A stretch of DNA of 64,000 nucleotides from Ophiura sarsii (taxonomy: Eukaryota > Echinodermata > Ophiuroidea > Amphilepidida > Ophiuridae): assembly GCA_035610835.1 (NCBI GenBank), contig CM069455.1, positions 20,969,874 through 21,033,873 on the forward strand. Direction: 5' to 3'. Of this stretch, positions 37,321 to 49,875 are shown piece after piece (position 1 is the first letter of the stretch; the number at the start of each line of letters is the position of its first letter). The position numbers and the translations under genes were made by a program. Under the pieces are notes generated by a model that had not been told where the DNA came from, searched no databases, and saw nothing but the letters and a program-made list of their open reading frames with translations.

Positions 37321-39550
37321 AAGGGTTTCATGAAAGAGTATGAAGGCTATGACAAGTTTATAATTGGAGAGAAGATGTTCTGTGCACACGGCACTTAAAA
37401 GCCTGAATTCCAGCCGCTGACATGTTGCCAATAACATCGTTTCGAAGACTAATCTATAAGGGAAAAGCTTCTGTCTGTAAAGCAGCGAGTTCTGGCAGTC
37501 AGCAGAGGAAAAGCATGGACTGGCATTGATACACTCGAACGGGTAGCACGGCGTTGGCCATAATATGGTGTGGGAAGTATAACCCTGCTAGATCTTGTGG
37601 GCAGTTGGTAGTATGCATCTTGTACAAGACCGCAGCTGCTGCTACATATCGCCTGTGAAGCAGGCTGTTGATTTTGAGCTGTGACCGAGCAGTAGCTTCA
37701 TTAACTCCAATGATTCTAAGTGCCTTCTTTTGGATGTTGTCAAGCTGGCTTAGGATGGTGGGTGAAGCATTCGCCGAGCTTAGTGAAGCATACTCCATAA
37801 TGCTGCGACTTGTAGACAGTATATCTGCCTTTAATCTTGAGTTTATTTGCAACTTTGCGTAGAGCGCCAAGCTTCTGACCAGCTTTAGTTGCAATGCCTG
37901 AGCTGTGCTTTGACCAAGTCAGCTTGCTGTCAATGGTGACACCCAGGATATCCAGTTCTTCTGTAGATGGTAGTTTGCACTCTGAAAAGTAGATATCAAG
38001 TCCAGATTGGGATCTTTTCTTGGAGATTACCATGGTCTGCATTTGGTAGGCTAAAAGGTCACTTTCCATTCATCAGCCCATGCCTTAATGTTCCTTAGAT
38101 CTCTGTTGAGACTAGCAGTTACTGTGTTGGGATCGGTGGATGACTTAATTGGTGCAAAGAGTGTTGAGTCGTAGATATAGCTCGTTGTCACACACAAACA
38201 TCTACACACAGAAAACTTTTCTGGGTCAAGTGACTCACTTACGTGAGTATTCATTTTGTCCATGAGGCGACCCGCCTTCAGAATGTATGTGAGTCATATT
38301 ACACACTTAAAGTGAGTTTAATGACCCACACAAATCAATGATTTCCTATGGGAACAGTTCCATTTATACGCGATAAATTTATCGCGACTGTATCGGGGCC
38401 TGATATGTTTTGGACCCGATGTTTTTCAAGTTGATACGCGATAAAATAGTCATCAGGCCCCGATAAAATAGACATCGGGGCCCGATACGAGGCCTCTGCC
38501 ATACCCTGGGGTATGTTTAGCAAATAGAGCGGGACATTGTTTAGCAAATACACGAGGATAATACAATTTACGTTAAACATCCATAATCAATAACATTATC
38601 TCTAAAAACATGAAATGCTGAATTTGTACCTTACAACTAGAATAAATAACCCGAAGCTCTATTTACATACCGACCACTTATCTTTCGTTATATTTAAACA
38701 AGCGGTAATACGCTACTCGATAAATAATCCTTTGCTACTCGCAACTGTACGCGCTAAAAATCTCATCGGGGCCTGATAAAAAACTCATCGGGGCCCGGAA
38801 CATTCTCGCAATTTTTATCGCGTACAAATGGAACTGCTCCCTATACCTAGTGCAACTTTGCTGTTGTTATGCGCGGTCATTGAAATCGCCATAACTTTAA
38901 AAGTATCCATTCGATTTTGTTGAATGAGGTATCAAACTGCGGAGAAGAAATTTGCTCATTTAATGTATATCTCAGATTTTTGGTACCGAGTATCTGGTCC
39001 AGTGGCTTTATCTGGATTGAGGTGTTTTAGCAGTTTTCTCACATCCTTGGGTTTGAAGACTATCTTGTCAAATCATTTGTTCGTTGAAGGATGACATTTG
39101 GAGCCTGGTCTTTAGCACCTTGGAGTCTGCATTTTCTGCAAATGTCTGACAAAAAGCCTCTGCCTTGTCCCTTGCTGTGATATGAGTAACGTTTTGATGA
39201 TCAATCACTGGGATCTCAGATCGCGTTGTTCTGCCAGAGAGAGTGTTGATGATTCTCCACCAATTTGGTCCAATCGAGTGGGTTCTTTGACAATCTGTTG
39301 TAATCCTAGAGTGTTAGCTAGTTGAAGGGTGCGTCGCCCAGCTGCATCAGTAGTGCGACTTCCTAACCAGTCAGTGTGGTGGACGTTAAAATCACCGACA
39401 AGCAAAAGCGAGCTCATTTTTTGAAGAGCGTTTGAGTCCAGGTAGTCGATGACATCACCGCTATCACTAGGTGTTCTATAAACGGCGGCAATCAGTAGCG
39501 TATGAGATTTCAGAGGTACTGTGAACCAGATGAGTTTGTAGTCTTTTTGA
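37320..39550 (-). pseudogene. Decayed APE-type LINE (Jockey/CR1-like), internally deleted
   Basis: Minus-strand fragments follow protein order. The endonuclease end is at about 39550-39205 (IAAVYRTPSDSGDV, LLVGDFNVHHTDWLG). An interdomain piece at about 39170-38985 ends with HLNPDKATGPD. After a gap filled by a MITE, RT resumes at about 38180 (YIYDSTLFAPI, where YADD is expected, then NIKAWADEWKVTF), continues at 38069-37740 (ELDILGVTIDSKLTWSKHSS), and has a C-terminal domain at 37894-37499 (LDNIQKKALRIIG). Several frameshifts, stops and loss of the central RT core make it dead. Confidence 0.82.
38350..38841. mobile_element. MITE inserted in the decayed LINE (ACAGTTCCATTTATACGCGA ends)
   Basis: The left end GGGAACAGTTCCATTTATAC and the right end GTACAAATGGAACTGCTCCC are inverted. 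Inner phrases CGCGATAAA and ATCGGGGCC(C/T)GATA repeat in both halves. A half copy of the same family is at about 60831-60930. It is flanked by CCTAT/CTAT, so a TA target is possible. Confidence 0.78.
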
Positions 39551-40576
39551 CACCGTTGAAGTAGGTACAGCTTCTACGTGAGGCCATGAATTAGTGTAAA
39601 CATGTTGGTAAAAACCTTTTTACTTGTTTTTTCATAATCGAGAAATAGTATTTACCTAGTTTTTTTGTTTTGGGGGATCACATTATTTAATTTACATTAT
39701 CAGAGATGTGCACTTCGAATTATCAAATGGAAAAAGCGAATGCTTTAAACCAATTCGAAATGAAGATTCGTAGCTAACATCGTCTGATAACGCCTGTACT
39801 GCGTTATCGTAACAATCAAACGTTGTGTCATAAAAAGTCCAATGCGGGTGCAAACATTGGCTTTTAATCAATGAAGAAATATACCAGTTTTTGACAAGAA
39901 TGATTGTTCCTCATGTTTTTGAAAACGGGACCTAAATATTTGGACTCACCCTGTGTATAATCACACGTAGCTCACCAAAGCATTGCTTGTGCCATTGGAT
40001 CTTCGGTTCGAGATATGGCAATAACTTTTTCTTCTTTTTTTTCTTCTTTTTTTTCAATTCCAGTTGCCAGGTAATTTCCTAATTATGTCTAATTATGTAT
40101 GCATAAAATATGCAAAGCAAAGTTTGTGCATATATGAGATTAGCCATCATGATGTGATCTGGTTCTGGTGTAGTACACTAAAGGGCGTGTTCTCATTGTC
40201 ATGATTGTGTAAATGTAGGTACGAGTCCACATGCATGGCGACTCGGTTAACATTGATTTCGCGTTTTCATTGTGCGATAAAATACACCAAAATGCGGATG
40301 TGGTATCGAGTCCACCTAGGAACTCTGTGAAAGTGAAGCGAATAAAAAAGTAAGAAAGAGAAGAGACAAGGGGGAAGGAAATGGAAGAAAAGAGGGAAGC
40401 CAAAGGGGGAAGGAAAAGGAGAAGCAGAAGATAAAAAGGGAAGGAAAGAGAGAAACAAAGGGTAGGAAGGTGAAAGAAAGGAATGAAAATAATTATGTAG
40501 ATAGTTTATAAGGAAGAGAAAATAGGTGGAAAGAAGTGAAAATCGAAAAGGAAAATTGAAGATTGGAGAAGAGAAC
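39551..40576. other. Intergenic DNA with a purine-rich stretch
   Basis: 40330-40570 is almost purely A/G (GGAAGGAAA, AGAAAAG), and long open frames antisense to it are low-complexity artefacts. No gene is supported. Confidence 0.55.
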
Positions 40577-41790
40577 ATCTATCATCATCATCATCATTGT
40601 TCGTCCGTGGAGGAAGCAATCGCAACGTACTGGGCCCAGACTTTCCTGTCATTCATGAGTTGGCGGATCTCTGGAGGATCTAAACCCATATCACTCTTGA
40701 CGGTATCAGGATACTGAAGGTGTCTTCTGCCTCTGTTAGCTTTCCCACCAGGAGGGGTCCAGAAAATTAGACGGGAGATAGGCTGGTTGGTTGTTCGCAG
40801 GCAGTGGCCAGCGAAACATATATAAACGGCGCTGCCTGATTATTGATGTTAAAGGGGGGATATCGCCATATACCACGCTGTTTGGGATGTGATCCCTCCT
40901 ACTGATGTCAAATATTCTACGTAACAGTTGAGTATAACATCCATTGATTCTGTCTTCAATTTTCCTGCTGATAGTCCATGTTTCGGAGCCGTACAACAAA
41001 ATGCTTTCTACGCAGGCTCTGAAGAATCTGATTTTTGTCGTTTTTTCGAGATCAGATTTCCAGATCTGCTGCAGTTTATTGCAGGCAACCCATGCTTGTG
41101 TTTTCCTGCATTTGAATTCCTGCGAAGTGTCTAGAACGTAGGCTCCCAAGTATTTGAAATTGGAGACACTTTCCAGCTCTACTCCTTTGATGGTCTTTAC
41201 ACTGGCTGAGGTGGCAATATTTATAAGGAGGTTTTTATTTTTTCCTTCATTTAAATGCAGGACTGCATTTGATACTGCCTCAACACTCTGTAACAGTAAT
41301 TCCGCTTTACTGATTGATGTTGCTAGGAGAGCTATATCATCTGCGAAATCGAGATCGTGAAGACGAATTTCAGGATAGCGTCTACTCCTCCTGGGTTTCA
41401 TCATGGATATCTGTCAGGGCACAGCGCATTACGTAGTCAAGAATTATGATGAAGATGAAGGGTGCCACCTTGAAGAACGCCAGCTAAAATCTTAAAAGGT
41501 TCCGTCTCCCCATCGGGTGGTGTGACAATAGCCGAAGAATTGTCATACATTAACTTTATTGCCTTGACAATGGTTCCAGGGACACCATAGGCCCTGAGGA
41601 TGTCAAACATGCGATCGCGGTGTACTGAGTCAAAAGCCTTAGAGAAGTCTATGAACACGGCAGCCAGTGGAAGGTTTCCATCTATACACTTGATGATATA
41701 TGTATGAGCGTGCATTACATAATTTCTGTGACTTTCATCAAGGTAATTATAGGACCGGGAAAGTATAGAAATGTCAAAGTAAAGTCTCAC
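40577..41790 (-). pseudogene. 5'-truncated LINE, RTE-like endonuclease-RT type
   Basis: Starting at about 41740 the minus strand reads VFIDFSKAFDSVHRDRMF, then GVLQGGTL, where a frameshift near 41455 moves into APFIFIIILDYVMR. The 41404-40736 frame follows: LDFADDIALLA (catalytic region), SNFKYLGAYV and CVESILLYGSETWT. A second shift near 40805 leads to RLIFWTPPGGK and IRQLMNDRKVWAQYVA. It ends with an (ATG)n tail at 40577-40598. The endonuclease is missing. The same family is seen at 59308-60158. Confidence 0.82.
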
Positions 41791-41900
41791 CAGCGATTAT
41801 ATAATTATGGGATAAGTAACTCCCAAGACAAAACCCCGATTCTCTTGACCTTAATAGTTTGTCGCAACTGGTCTAGGTGGCGCGCTATCATTTCGAAATA

Positions 41901-42638
41901 GTTGGGGCTAAGGGACTATTTGGTTCACATTCTTCTAAAAGCACCAAAGTGGACCCATACTCTTTTGATTTTTGATGGATGCCAACATTGGAGCCTTCTG
42001 GGACGGCCATATTGGCCAATTCCATTATGGCCGCTATACTGGGGGATCAAAAATTAAAATTACTTCAATTAAGCTGACACGCATATCAAATTGTTTGTTT
42101 GAGCACAAGGATTCTAAAAATGTAAAGTTTGCTCCACTTCTGATGTGTGGTTACTGAGATATTGAGCAAAACGTGAACAGGTCGTTGACCTTTGCTTTTA
42201 GGGGTCAAAATTTGAACATGCTCCGATTTTGATAAACGATATCTCAAATTGTTCGTCAGATCAGAAGGGTTCAAGAAATGGTAGTTGTTACCACCTGGAA
42301 TCGTGTTTGTTTTTATATACGCCCAAAAGCAAAGGTCAACGACCTTTTCACGTTTTGCTCAATATCTCAGTAACCACACATCGGAAGTGCGGCAAACTGT
42401 ACATTTTTTTAGAATCCTTGTGCTCAGACAAACAATTTGGTATGCTTAATTGAATCAATTTGAATTTTGGATCCCCCAGTATGGCGGCCATATTGGAATT
42501 GGCCAATATGGCCGTCCCAGAAGGCTCCAATTTTGGCAGCCATCAACAATCAAAAGAGTATGGTATGAGCAACATATGGGCCAAATGTGGTGCTTTTAGA
42601 AGAATGTGAACCAAACCTCCTTGTGTAACAGCCCCAAC
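41901..42638. mobile_element. TA-flanked TIR element with long arms
   Basis: The ends GTTGGGGCTAAGGG and GTAACAGCCCCAAC are inverted; TA flanks both. The arms run about 300 bp and share GGTTCACATTCTTCTAAAAG, GGACGGCCATATTGGCCAAT, GAGCACAAGGATTCTAAAAA and GGTTACTGAGATATTGAGCA. No transposase. Flanking phrases (AAAACCCCGATT...TGTCGCAACTGGTCTA at 41828) recur near 43069. Confidence 0.88.
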
Positions 42639-44880
42639 TATATGATTGCTTAATCGCGTGTCGCAACTGTTATAGAGTGCGCTATGTTATGGGCCAAATC
42701 TAAACAATCCACAGATTGTGAGATTCAATCGTCTGGTCTCACGGGCTCTCACTGCGGATCCACTACGATGTAAACGTTCTTTGTGCCACCAAGTCGCTGT
42801 CTTACTACATGTAGTATGTTCTCAAAACGTTTGCACAACATTCGTGTGCGCGGAGAGTACAGCGCGATTGTACAAATGTTTAATTATTAAATTCATATCA
42901 TCCCCCAAATACAATACCAAACCCCTGTTAAAATTATTGATCCAAGTGATTGGACTCCATCCATGCATGTCTTTGTCTAAAGGTTTGCTTGAACATTACC
43001 CCGTGCAATCGCCCTATATTAAAGGGAGCCCAGGGAGTCTATACTAATGGGAGAAGTATCTTCCCCCAGAAAACCCCGATTTCCTTTACCTTAATCACTT
43101 GTCGTAACTGGTCTAAGTAACCAGAGGATGTTATACATGATTTGCCTAAATGTAGTGAAATTCGTTTCGGTCCCAGTCGGTTTCTAACCTGTCACATAGG
43201 TCAACTTTCGGAAAAGAAAGTGATTTGACTTTGTGAAAAATATGGTACAAACCTCGGCGTAGTATGTTGGCACTTTTAATAACCCGTCATCACTGCTGCT
43301 TGTTCATTGATCATATTTTCTTTTGATTGCAGAGGATTCAAAAAATAAATAAATACGTCTGACACGGTTAACAACTCGGTAGTATTATTATAGAATTTTG
43401 AAATTTCTTTTCTTTTAAATTTGTTAAATTTCATCTATAGTTTGTTAATTATCACTTTAAAGTTATCATAAACAGCAGCCAGAATCTCGATACCTAAATA
43501 TAGAGTATAGTATTAGTTTCTAAATGTAGATGTTCATTTATAGAAACAATCAGGCGTTCTATATAAGATGGAAAATTGTGAATAAATCCAATACGACCAT
43601 GCGACAATCGGTTTATGAAATCTTTGTTTAGAGAAAATTGAGATCTTGCATGAAAGGTAAATCGATCAACATCAAGAGATCAGAACTCGTATCGACCAAT
43701 GATCTAACCGGGCCGAAGAATGATAACGACAAATAATATTATGGTACCAACTCCATGCTACACTGTAAGTGAATGGATAAAAATAATATTTTCAATAAAT
43801 ATTAAATAGATACTCTATGAACATAGGTTCGTCTCGCAAGTCTTCATATCAGATGCCAGATTTTAAAAAAAGAATCCTGGTACCACCATCTGAGAGCAAC
43901 AGAGTATGGGGCGGAACGGACCATGCAATGTTTGGCATGAATATTGACATACCGTACGTTGGTAACCACATGTTTTTGACTTGAAAATAGCCTGTTGTAC
44001 GTGATTGATTGATTTGCGTATAAATATACGCAAATAACTACTTATTTGCGGCTAAGAGTGACGGAATAAAACAACAGATTTTAGAAATATGTATTGGTAC
44101 ACCAGTTGATGTGCCCAAGTTGATCGAAATATCACAAAAATACAGAAAACATTGAAGAAATTTATAAATATACCTATTTCGAAACTTCAACAATACTGGG
44201 ATTCACAAACCAATGCAAATACTAGGGAGATAGCGCGCTAACCCGTTTGCCACGGCGCTGAATGACATTTGATTGGCGCTTTTAAATGTTCTAGTATTTA
44301 GGCTATACAACATTGTAATTATACCGGACGCGACTTGATGAATGCCTGAATATTCATACAGTTCTCGCTTCATTGATTGCTTAATCGCGTGTCGTAAGAG
44401 TTAGTAATGGCGGTATTTCTGAACCAATTATCATTGCATGCGCAGATACTGAGATTCATCCGCTTCAGCCTTCAGCACCCAAAGGGCAACGCTCTGAACA
44501 GAAAGCCGAACCTCCGTGCTTTGCACAAAACAAGCGAGGTGCACTGGCGCTCAATGGCGACCATGGGGAACCTCTCACGACCCTCTTATGTCCCAGTCAA
44601 TTTCCACTGCGTCACCCATGAGGTTTCTTGGAGACATTGATGCGCTTAGTTTGGCGTTTTGATAATTTGTCAGCGTAATGCAAGCGCCAGCCTGATCGCA
44701 GCAGAATGTGAAAGGGTTTTAGTGACCTCGATTTAAAATTTACAATTGTGTACAGTTTCCCGCCCTATCACTGCGTGTTATTCATATTTTAATAATCGCT
44801 GGCCTAATCGCCGTAGGTATGACAGGGCCTTTAGTCTATCTCGCCGGGCGGTAATAAATGCGCATTGAATTGTTAATTGC
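42639..44880. other. Intergenic DNA without a supported gene
   Basis: GATTGCTTAATCGCGTGTCG occurs at 42645 and again near 44375, and an ACCCCGATTTCC..TTACCTTAATCACTTGTCG phrase at 43069 echoes 41830. These are short dispersed repeats. No coding exon was recognised. Confidence 0.5.
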
Positions 44881-44884
44881 GAGC

Positions 44885-44975
44885 GCTTGAACCCCGGCCG
44901 AGTGAACTAAGACACTGTCATTCATGCTGGAGGACCCGGGGTCGAATCCCATCGTCGACAAGACCGGTTTTTTTC
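44885..44975 (+). repeat. Degenerate tRNA-like segment
   Basis: GGCCGAGTGAACTAAGACAC followed about 30 bp later by GGGGTCGAATCCCA resembles the A and B boxes of Leu/Ser-type tRNAs or derived SINEs. The acceptor stem does not pair and no SINE tail is visible. Confidence 0.4.
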
Positions 44976-45972
44976 CCGCTAAATTTCGCCCATTTCCACT
45001 CGGATAGTTTTTCAACATTTCCATCCCAAAAGTGATAGGGTTACTTGTTATTAAAATGGCTCTTTAACAACGACATTGTGATATACACAAATAGTTAACA
45101 CACTGAGACCTATTTGCCGATTGGTTATAAAGTTGGCTACATCATGTATTGGACCAATCAAACTGTTCATTATAAAAGAATGATCCATAGTCAATATTTG
45201 AGTGAAACATTCTGAAGCTGTGTTTTGTTTAGCAATTGAAATAGGTTTTAAAATGTGATTGGCCAAAACAAATACAGTATCAAAAGTGGGTTCAAAATAG
45301 CTTTTTCTTCATGTAGATCCAAATTAACTTTGGATGCATTGATTTGAATTTATTAAGATAAACAACGCTTACATCTGGCAAAAGCAGTCATATATTTATT
45401 AGGTAATCGTTGCTTTGTCGAATATTGACTTCATAAAATTGTCATGTTACCGTTGTACAAGACATTACAGAGAGCTGATTGATTGTATTTTCACACATTG
45501 ACAATATCTCGCGATCGATGTGTAGGGACCATGTTTATGAACTGTTTTGTAACCATACAATGTCAACAATTCGTCACGCATGTACTGTAATATTATAGTG
45601 GGAAATCAACATTGACCGTTATATGATATAAACATGTTACAATACAATTTTGTTACTTTTGTTACATTGTGAAAATACCTGTCTAATATTAAATATTTAT
45701 ATTCACTTTTAGAAGTGATGCAATAATTTAAAATACTGTTACTAAATTGAGAGATATTTCAGTGTTGAAAATACAAAATAAGGAACATTTTGTAGGGAAA
45801 TCAAAACATTTCCATTTCCAAAAATGCACTTTAATAATATCAAATGCGATGAAGCACATGTACAACCAAGATGTGAGTTAAGATAATGAATCGAACAGTA
45901 ATAGCACGTCTTTAGTGAAGCATATGCCTTTTTTATTACAAACAATTGTACTTTTTTTATTGTTGTTAAATA
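44976..45972. other. AT-rich intergenic DNA
   Basis: No gene or repeat boundary was recognised. Confidence 0.5.
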
Positions 45973-46602
45973 TTGTATCCTCTATCGCTATACAACGCAT
46001 TCATCATTATGAATTACGGAAATGGGTTGCTCCTCGGTTCAAACGCCTGTGACATTCAACGTCTACAAAGAACCCAAAACTTGGCGGCTAAGCTCATTTG
46101 TATGGCTAATATATTTGATCATGCAACGCCTTGTCTCCAGGCTGCATTGGTTGCCGGTCAGAGAACGTGTGACTTTTAAAATCTTAGTTACTGTGTTTAA
46201 GTGCCTCTCAGGCGTAGCACCGGGCTACCTATCATCTTGCCTTTCTCTGTACAAACCACGACGTGTCAACCTGCGATCAGCTTCGGATACTACACAACTA
46301 ACTCAGCATTCAACCATCAGAACTCTTACATCAGCCAGCAATCGGACTTTCACCTATGTCGCTCCAGCAATATGGAATCACCTTCCCGCTCTCATAAGAA
46401 ATCAGGACTCTTTACACATGTTCAAGAAATCTATCAAAACATATTTGTATCCAAATGTTGTGTAACTTTTATCATATTGTACTTTATATGATGTTTGTTT
46501 GTTCATTTTCCTTTTGTTCCATTGGGTTTGCTTTTCTCACGCGCTTTGATCTTGATGAAAAGGCGCTTTATAAATGCTCATTTGTATTGTATTGTATTGT
46601 AT
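45973..46602 (+). pseudogene. 5'-truncated L2-like LINE, RT C-terminus and 3' tail
   Basis: The first frame reads MNYGNGLLLGSN, IQRLQRTQNLAAKLI and FDHATP. A one-base shift near 46140 leads to the second frame: LHWLPVRERVTFKILVTVFK, GVAPGYLSSCLSLYKPRR, FTYVAPAIWNHLPALIR and FKKSIKTYLY. This is the standard C-terminal region of L2/CR1-like reverse transcriptases. The 3' end has AAGGCGCTTTATAAATGC and a (TTGTA)n tail at 46578-46602. The catalytic core is absent. Confidence 0.88.
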
Positions 46603-47219
46603 AATTGGAGCATTTGAATGAATCGCACGATTGACCTTTTGCAAAATGAATGAAACTTATTCTGGTAAAAATATGAACAGATACAAGTACAAACCGTTTT
46701 ACATTCGCGATAAATTGATTTTCTGAATACAAGCGAACACGGACGCATCAACCTAATGTAGATTGTAACATAATTTTAAATACTGTAAAAAACTATAGTA
46801 TTTTCAAATACTGTACAAAGCGCGATTTACATGCAATGCTCAACAGAATAGCTTACTATGTAATACAATATACGCTCATAACTCTATAGTCCCCATCTTA
46901 AAATATTAAATTACAAAATCGTGGATTAATTTCTCCTCTTCAATTCTTCACGACGATCGGTTTATAACTATTAAGGGGGGTGTGGACGCTCAGGTACAGC
47001 CTCCGTAAAACTGCCGTAACTTCTTCATTATTCATTTTATCTATATAAAAGTATACATGTTCTTGAAGGAAAGGGTTCTATGAATCTAACCATGAACATA
47101 AAATTGACTATTATGGAAAAAATTATAAAAAGCATGTTTTTGACCCATTTTAGGTTTATGCAAGATAACTCAAAATATATTTTGTCAAATTTTGTCATAC
47201 TTGTTTTATCATAATCCTT
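46603..47219. other. AT-rich intergenic DNA
   Basis: No gene or repeat boundary was recognised. Confidence 0.5.
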
Positions 47220-47360
47220 ATAAAATTCCCTAGTAGGTGTATTTTTTTATTATTATTATCTTATTTATTTTTTGAATTATAGATCTATAATTATTGGTCT
47301 ATAATTCAAAAAATAAATAAGATAATAATATAAAAAAATACGCCTCCTAGGGAATTTTAT
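47220..47360. repeat. AT-rich hairpin (arms ~65 bp)
   Basis: ATAAAATTCCCTAGTAGG at the left is inverted as CCTCCTAGGGAATTTTAT at the right. The arms continue through TTATTATCTTATTTATTTTT and TTGAATTATAGA around a short loop near 47285. Likely a small MITE. Confidence 0.88.
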
Positions 47361-47906
47361 TAGAACGCTACATCGACAACAAAATGAATATTTGAATTCC
47401 TCACAGTTAACTGATACGCAGTAATTATCCTTAAAGTGTACCCATATTAAGCATGTTAGGTAAACGCATAGAATGAGCCTCGTTTCTGAGTTGTTAAAAG
47501 ATTAAAAGAACAAAAGGACCTTTATATTTATCTTTATACAGGATTGAGGAATAAAAATGATATATCTATATTAAGTATTATCTATTGCATATTAAATTAA
47601 CTTCCGTCAAATCTTAATCAAATTGAAGCGAAATCTCTTTTCTTCAATCTGAGATATTACACGTGAAAGATTGAACCAAAACAAATTCCGTTTCTCTTTT
47701 TCGCCTTTAATTTTTCATACGCAGCCTCCGTGTAGCTTATAGCGACAACTAAACGGTCAACAATGAGGACTGGGGATGTTTTCAAAGCACAAGTGCGAAC
47801 ATGAAAAATTGTTAAAAAAAGATGAAGAGAAAAAATGCAACTTTAGGTTATGAGCTGTGGTTGCACAGGCATACTAACTAGTGTTTATTGTTTTATTACT
47901 TTTCCC
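47361..47906. other. AT-rich intergenic DNA
   Basis: No gene or repeat boundary was recognised. Confidence 0.5.
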
Positions 47907-48547
47907 CAGTGGCGGCGCTACATGGGGGTGGGGGGGCAAGGGGGAAGTTTTCCCCAAAATATTTGTTTGCCCCCAACCCCCACTTTGCACACCAAAAAAC
48001 TTCAATTTAGTTTTTAAAAAAAGTCGCGCTTTGCACACATTTTCTTAATACATTAGGTTAAATTATACCAAATGTTGACAATTCTAGCATAAAACAGCTT
48101 AATTTTGGGCGCAAGCGTGCATTTTTATTCCAAAGTAGTTATCATTATACCAAACTTTAGCGTAAAATGGCACAACAAATTCATACCCCCTAACATTTTT
48201 TCCCAAAATGTATAATTATAGTACTGGTACATTTAAACAACACATATTTATCAAACTCAAAACCTTGCTCCTGGTGAAGAAACATTTTTGTGCAACCCTG
48301 AAACTACTGATCTAAGTCATTATCCTGATCCAAAATCGTCACTAATTTTACGGACGTGACTATTAACTATGTATTATAAAAGTTACACTTTACGGCATTG
48401 TAACAATGCTTCCCATACCAGTCTGGTCGAAAAATCGTGCAAACGAACAACTCACGTGGAAATACACCGTGCGTTCGTGACATTAAAACAATAGCCAATA
48501 TGATGACACTGTTTGGCGAAAAAAATCAACACTTGGATACGCCATTA
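47907..48547. mobile_element. Possible TIR element, CAGTGGCGGCG end
   Basis: The left end CAGTGGCGGCGCTACATGGG with G runs is typical of hAT-like invertebrate elements. A right partner is suggested by CACTTGGATACGCCATTAT near 48531-48549, but matching is poor and no target duplication is seen. The interior is non-coding. Confidence 0.4.
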
Positions 48548-48750
48548 TCAACATTTAACACATACTACTAGTTTAACAATAATTATGCATCAACATTTCA
48601 AAATTCATGTGCAGATATTTTTTAACGCGATGATATTTTTAACACTTCCGTTCAAAAGTGGACATCACTGTTACTGTTAAAGTACTAGTCTATGATCATG
48701 GTTGACATGGTTGAAAGTTAATATCCACATTTTTCACGTAGTTTAACGTA

Positions 48751-49875
48751 TCAATCATTGACTTGACTCGTAACGGTATTCATTGAAGTTATAACCCGCC
48801 GTCGTCTCGATTCGTCATTGCATCTGAACGCCAAAAGGAACGCGCTCCGATACCTCTTGTTGGTCACGCCGTAAACCACAGGGTTAATGGCAGCATTTAG
48901 ATAGGCCAGCACGCGGCCTACCCAGGCAACCTGCGACCTCTGATATGATGATAAAACGTACTCTCCTCGCGCACCAGAAATCATGAGACTCACGGAGAAA
49001 CACTCGAAAGGAGACAGCAGTAAGAAGAAGATTATCCCGTTGATAATCAGCATCCGAGCTATCTGCGTTCGAATGCGGGCGTTCACCTGACTAGAGACTA
49101 TCTGATTCTTCCGTTCACTCGCGGCAACCCGGCTATTTAAGCTACGGATGATCTTGGCGAACAAGATGGCGTTGACAAACAGCGAGATGAAGAAGGGAAC
49201 CGCCTGCGTGATATGCGAGAAGTGTACAAACCACGGTGTTGGAGAAAGACACTGCCCGAAAAAAGGCGGTAGGTCGGCGTACGGCGTATGGTTCGGCCAG
49301 ATAACGCAAAACACTTTGAACACCGATGAAGCCGGGGTGCAGACACCGGCAAAAGCCGCTGAAGAGATCCACACAGCTGCAAGTTCAACCCATGTACGCG
49401 TCTTCCCCTTACCGATTCTCGCCTTTAGAGGTTGGCATATACTGTAGTATTTCTCGAGAGTAACGAGCGTCAAAGCGAACAGCGATGCAGCGCTTGAAAC
49501 ATTCACCATGAAAATGTAAAGACCGCATCCATACTCTCCCCTCGCCGCGCCGTTCAAAGCCATAGGCGTAGATAGATACAGCTGAAGTCGTCCTCCGACA
49601 GCTGTCGTTAGAAACACCGTATCCGATATCGCCATACTGGTCAGATACATGTTTGTTTTCGTACGAATGAATCGAACCCGCGCCGTTACAAACAGGAAAC
49701 AGCCATTCATGGTTACCCCGAAGAGCAGAAGTGCTGGTAAAATATAAGTTAAAATTACATTTTCCATGGTGTCGTGGATCCGAAAGGCTCCTTCGTACGG
49801 GTTTATCCTGTAAATTGTAAGGTTATAAGTATTGTCAAGATGGCAGTACTTTTCCTGGCTCAACGAAATCCCCAT
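48751..49875 (-). CDS. Rhodopsin-family G-protein-coupled receptor with EKY motif (orphan)
   Basis: A single-exon 374-aa receptor starting with ATG at 49875. The N-terminus has an N-glycosylation site (NLT at about 18). TM1 holds N57; TM2 has MAISD (D85); TM3 starts at C117 with ECL2 cysteines C190/C209. The motif at the end of TM3 is EKY (141-143), so the nearly invariant Arg3.50 is Lys. TM4 has W169; TM5 spans about 222-245; TM6 reads FFLLLSP, with Leu287 where Trp is usual; TM7 has NPVVY at 331-335. Position 3.32 is Val124, so it is not an amine receptor. The tail has an RRRR cluster. ICL3/TM6 (RTQIARMLIINGIIFF, LSPFE) parallels the receptor at 9327-10607, suggesting an old local or lineage-specific expansion. 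The frame is intact; ligand unknown. Confidence 0.92.
   Translation of the reverse strand: MGISLSQEKYCHLDNTYNLTIYRINPYEGAFRIHDTMENVILTYILPALLLFGVTMNGCFLFVTARVRFIRTKTNMYLTSMAISDTVFLTTAVGGRLQLYLSTPMALNGAARGEYGCGLYIFMVNVSSAASLFALTLVTLEKYYSICQPLKARIGKGKTRTWVELAAVWISSAAFAGVCTPASSVFKVFCVIWPNHTPYADLPPFFGQCLSPTPWFVHFSHITQAVPFFISLFVNAILFAKIIRSLNSRVAASERKNQIVSSQVNARIRTQIARMLIINGIIFFLLLSPFECFSVSLMISGARGEYVLSSYQRSQVAWVGRVLAYLNAAINPVVYGVTNKRYRSAFLLAFRCNDESRRRRVITSMNTVTSQVND

Noticed and set aside
40267..40578. 103-aa hydrophobic minus-strand frame
   Set aside because: It is the complement of a pure A/G stretch, giving Phe/Leu/Ser-rich low complexity.
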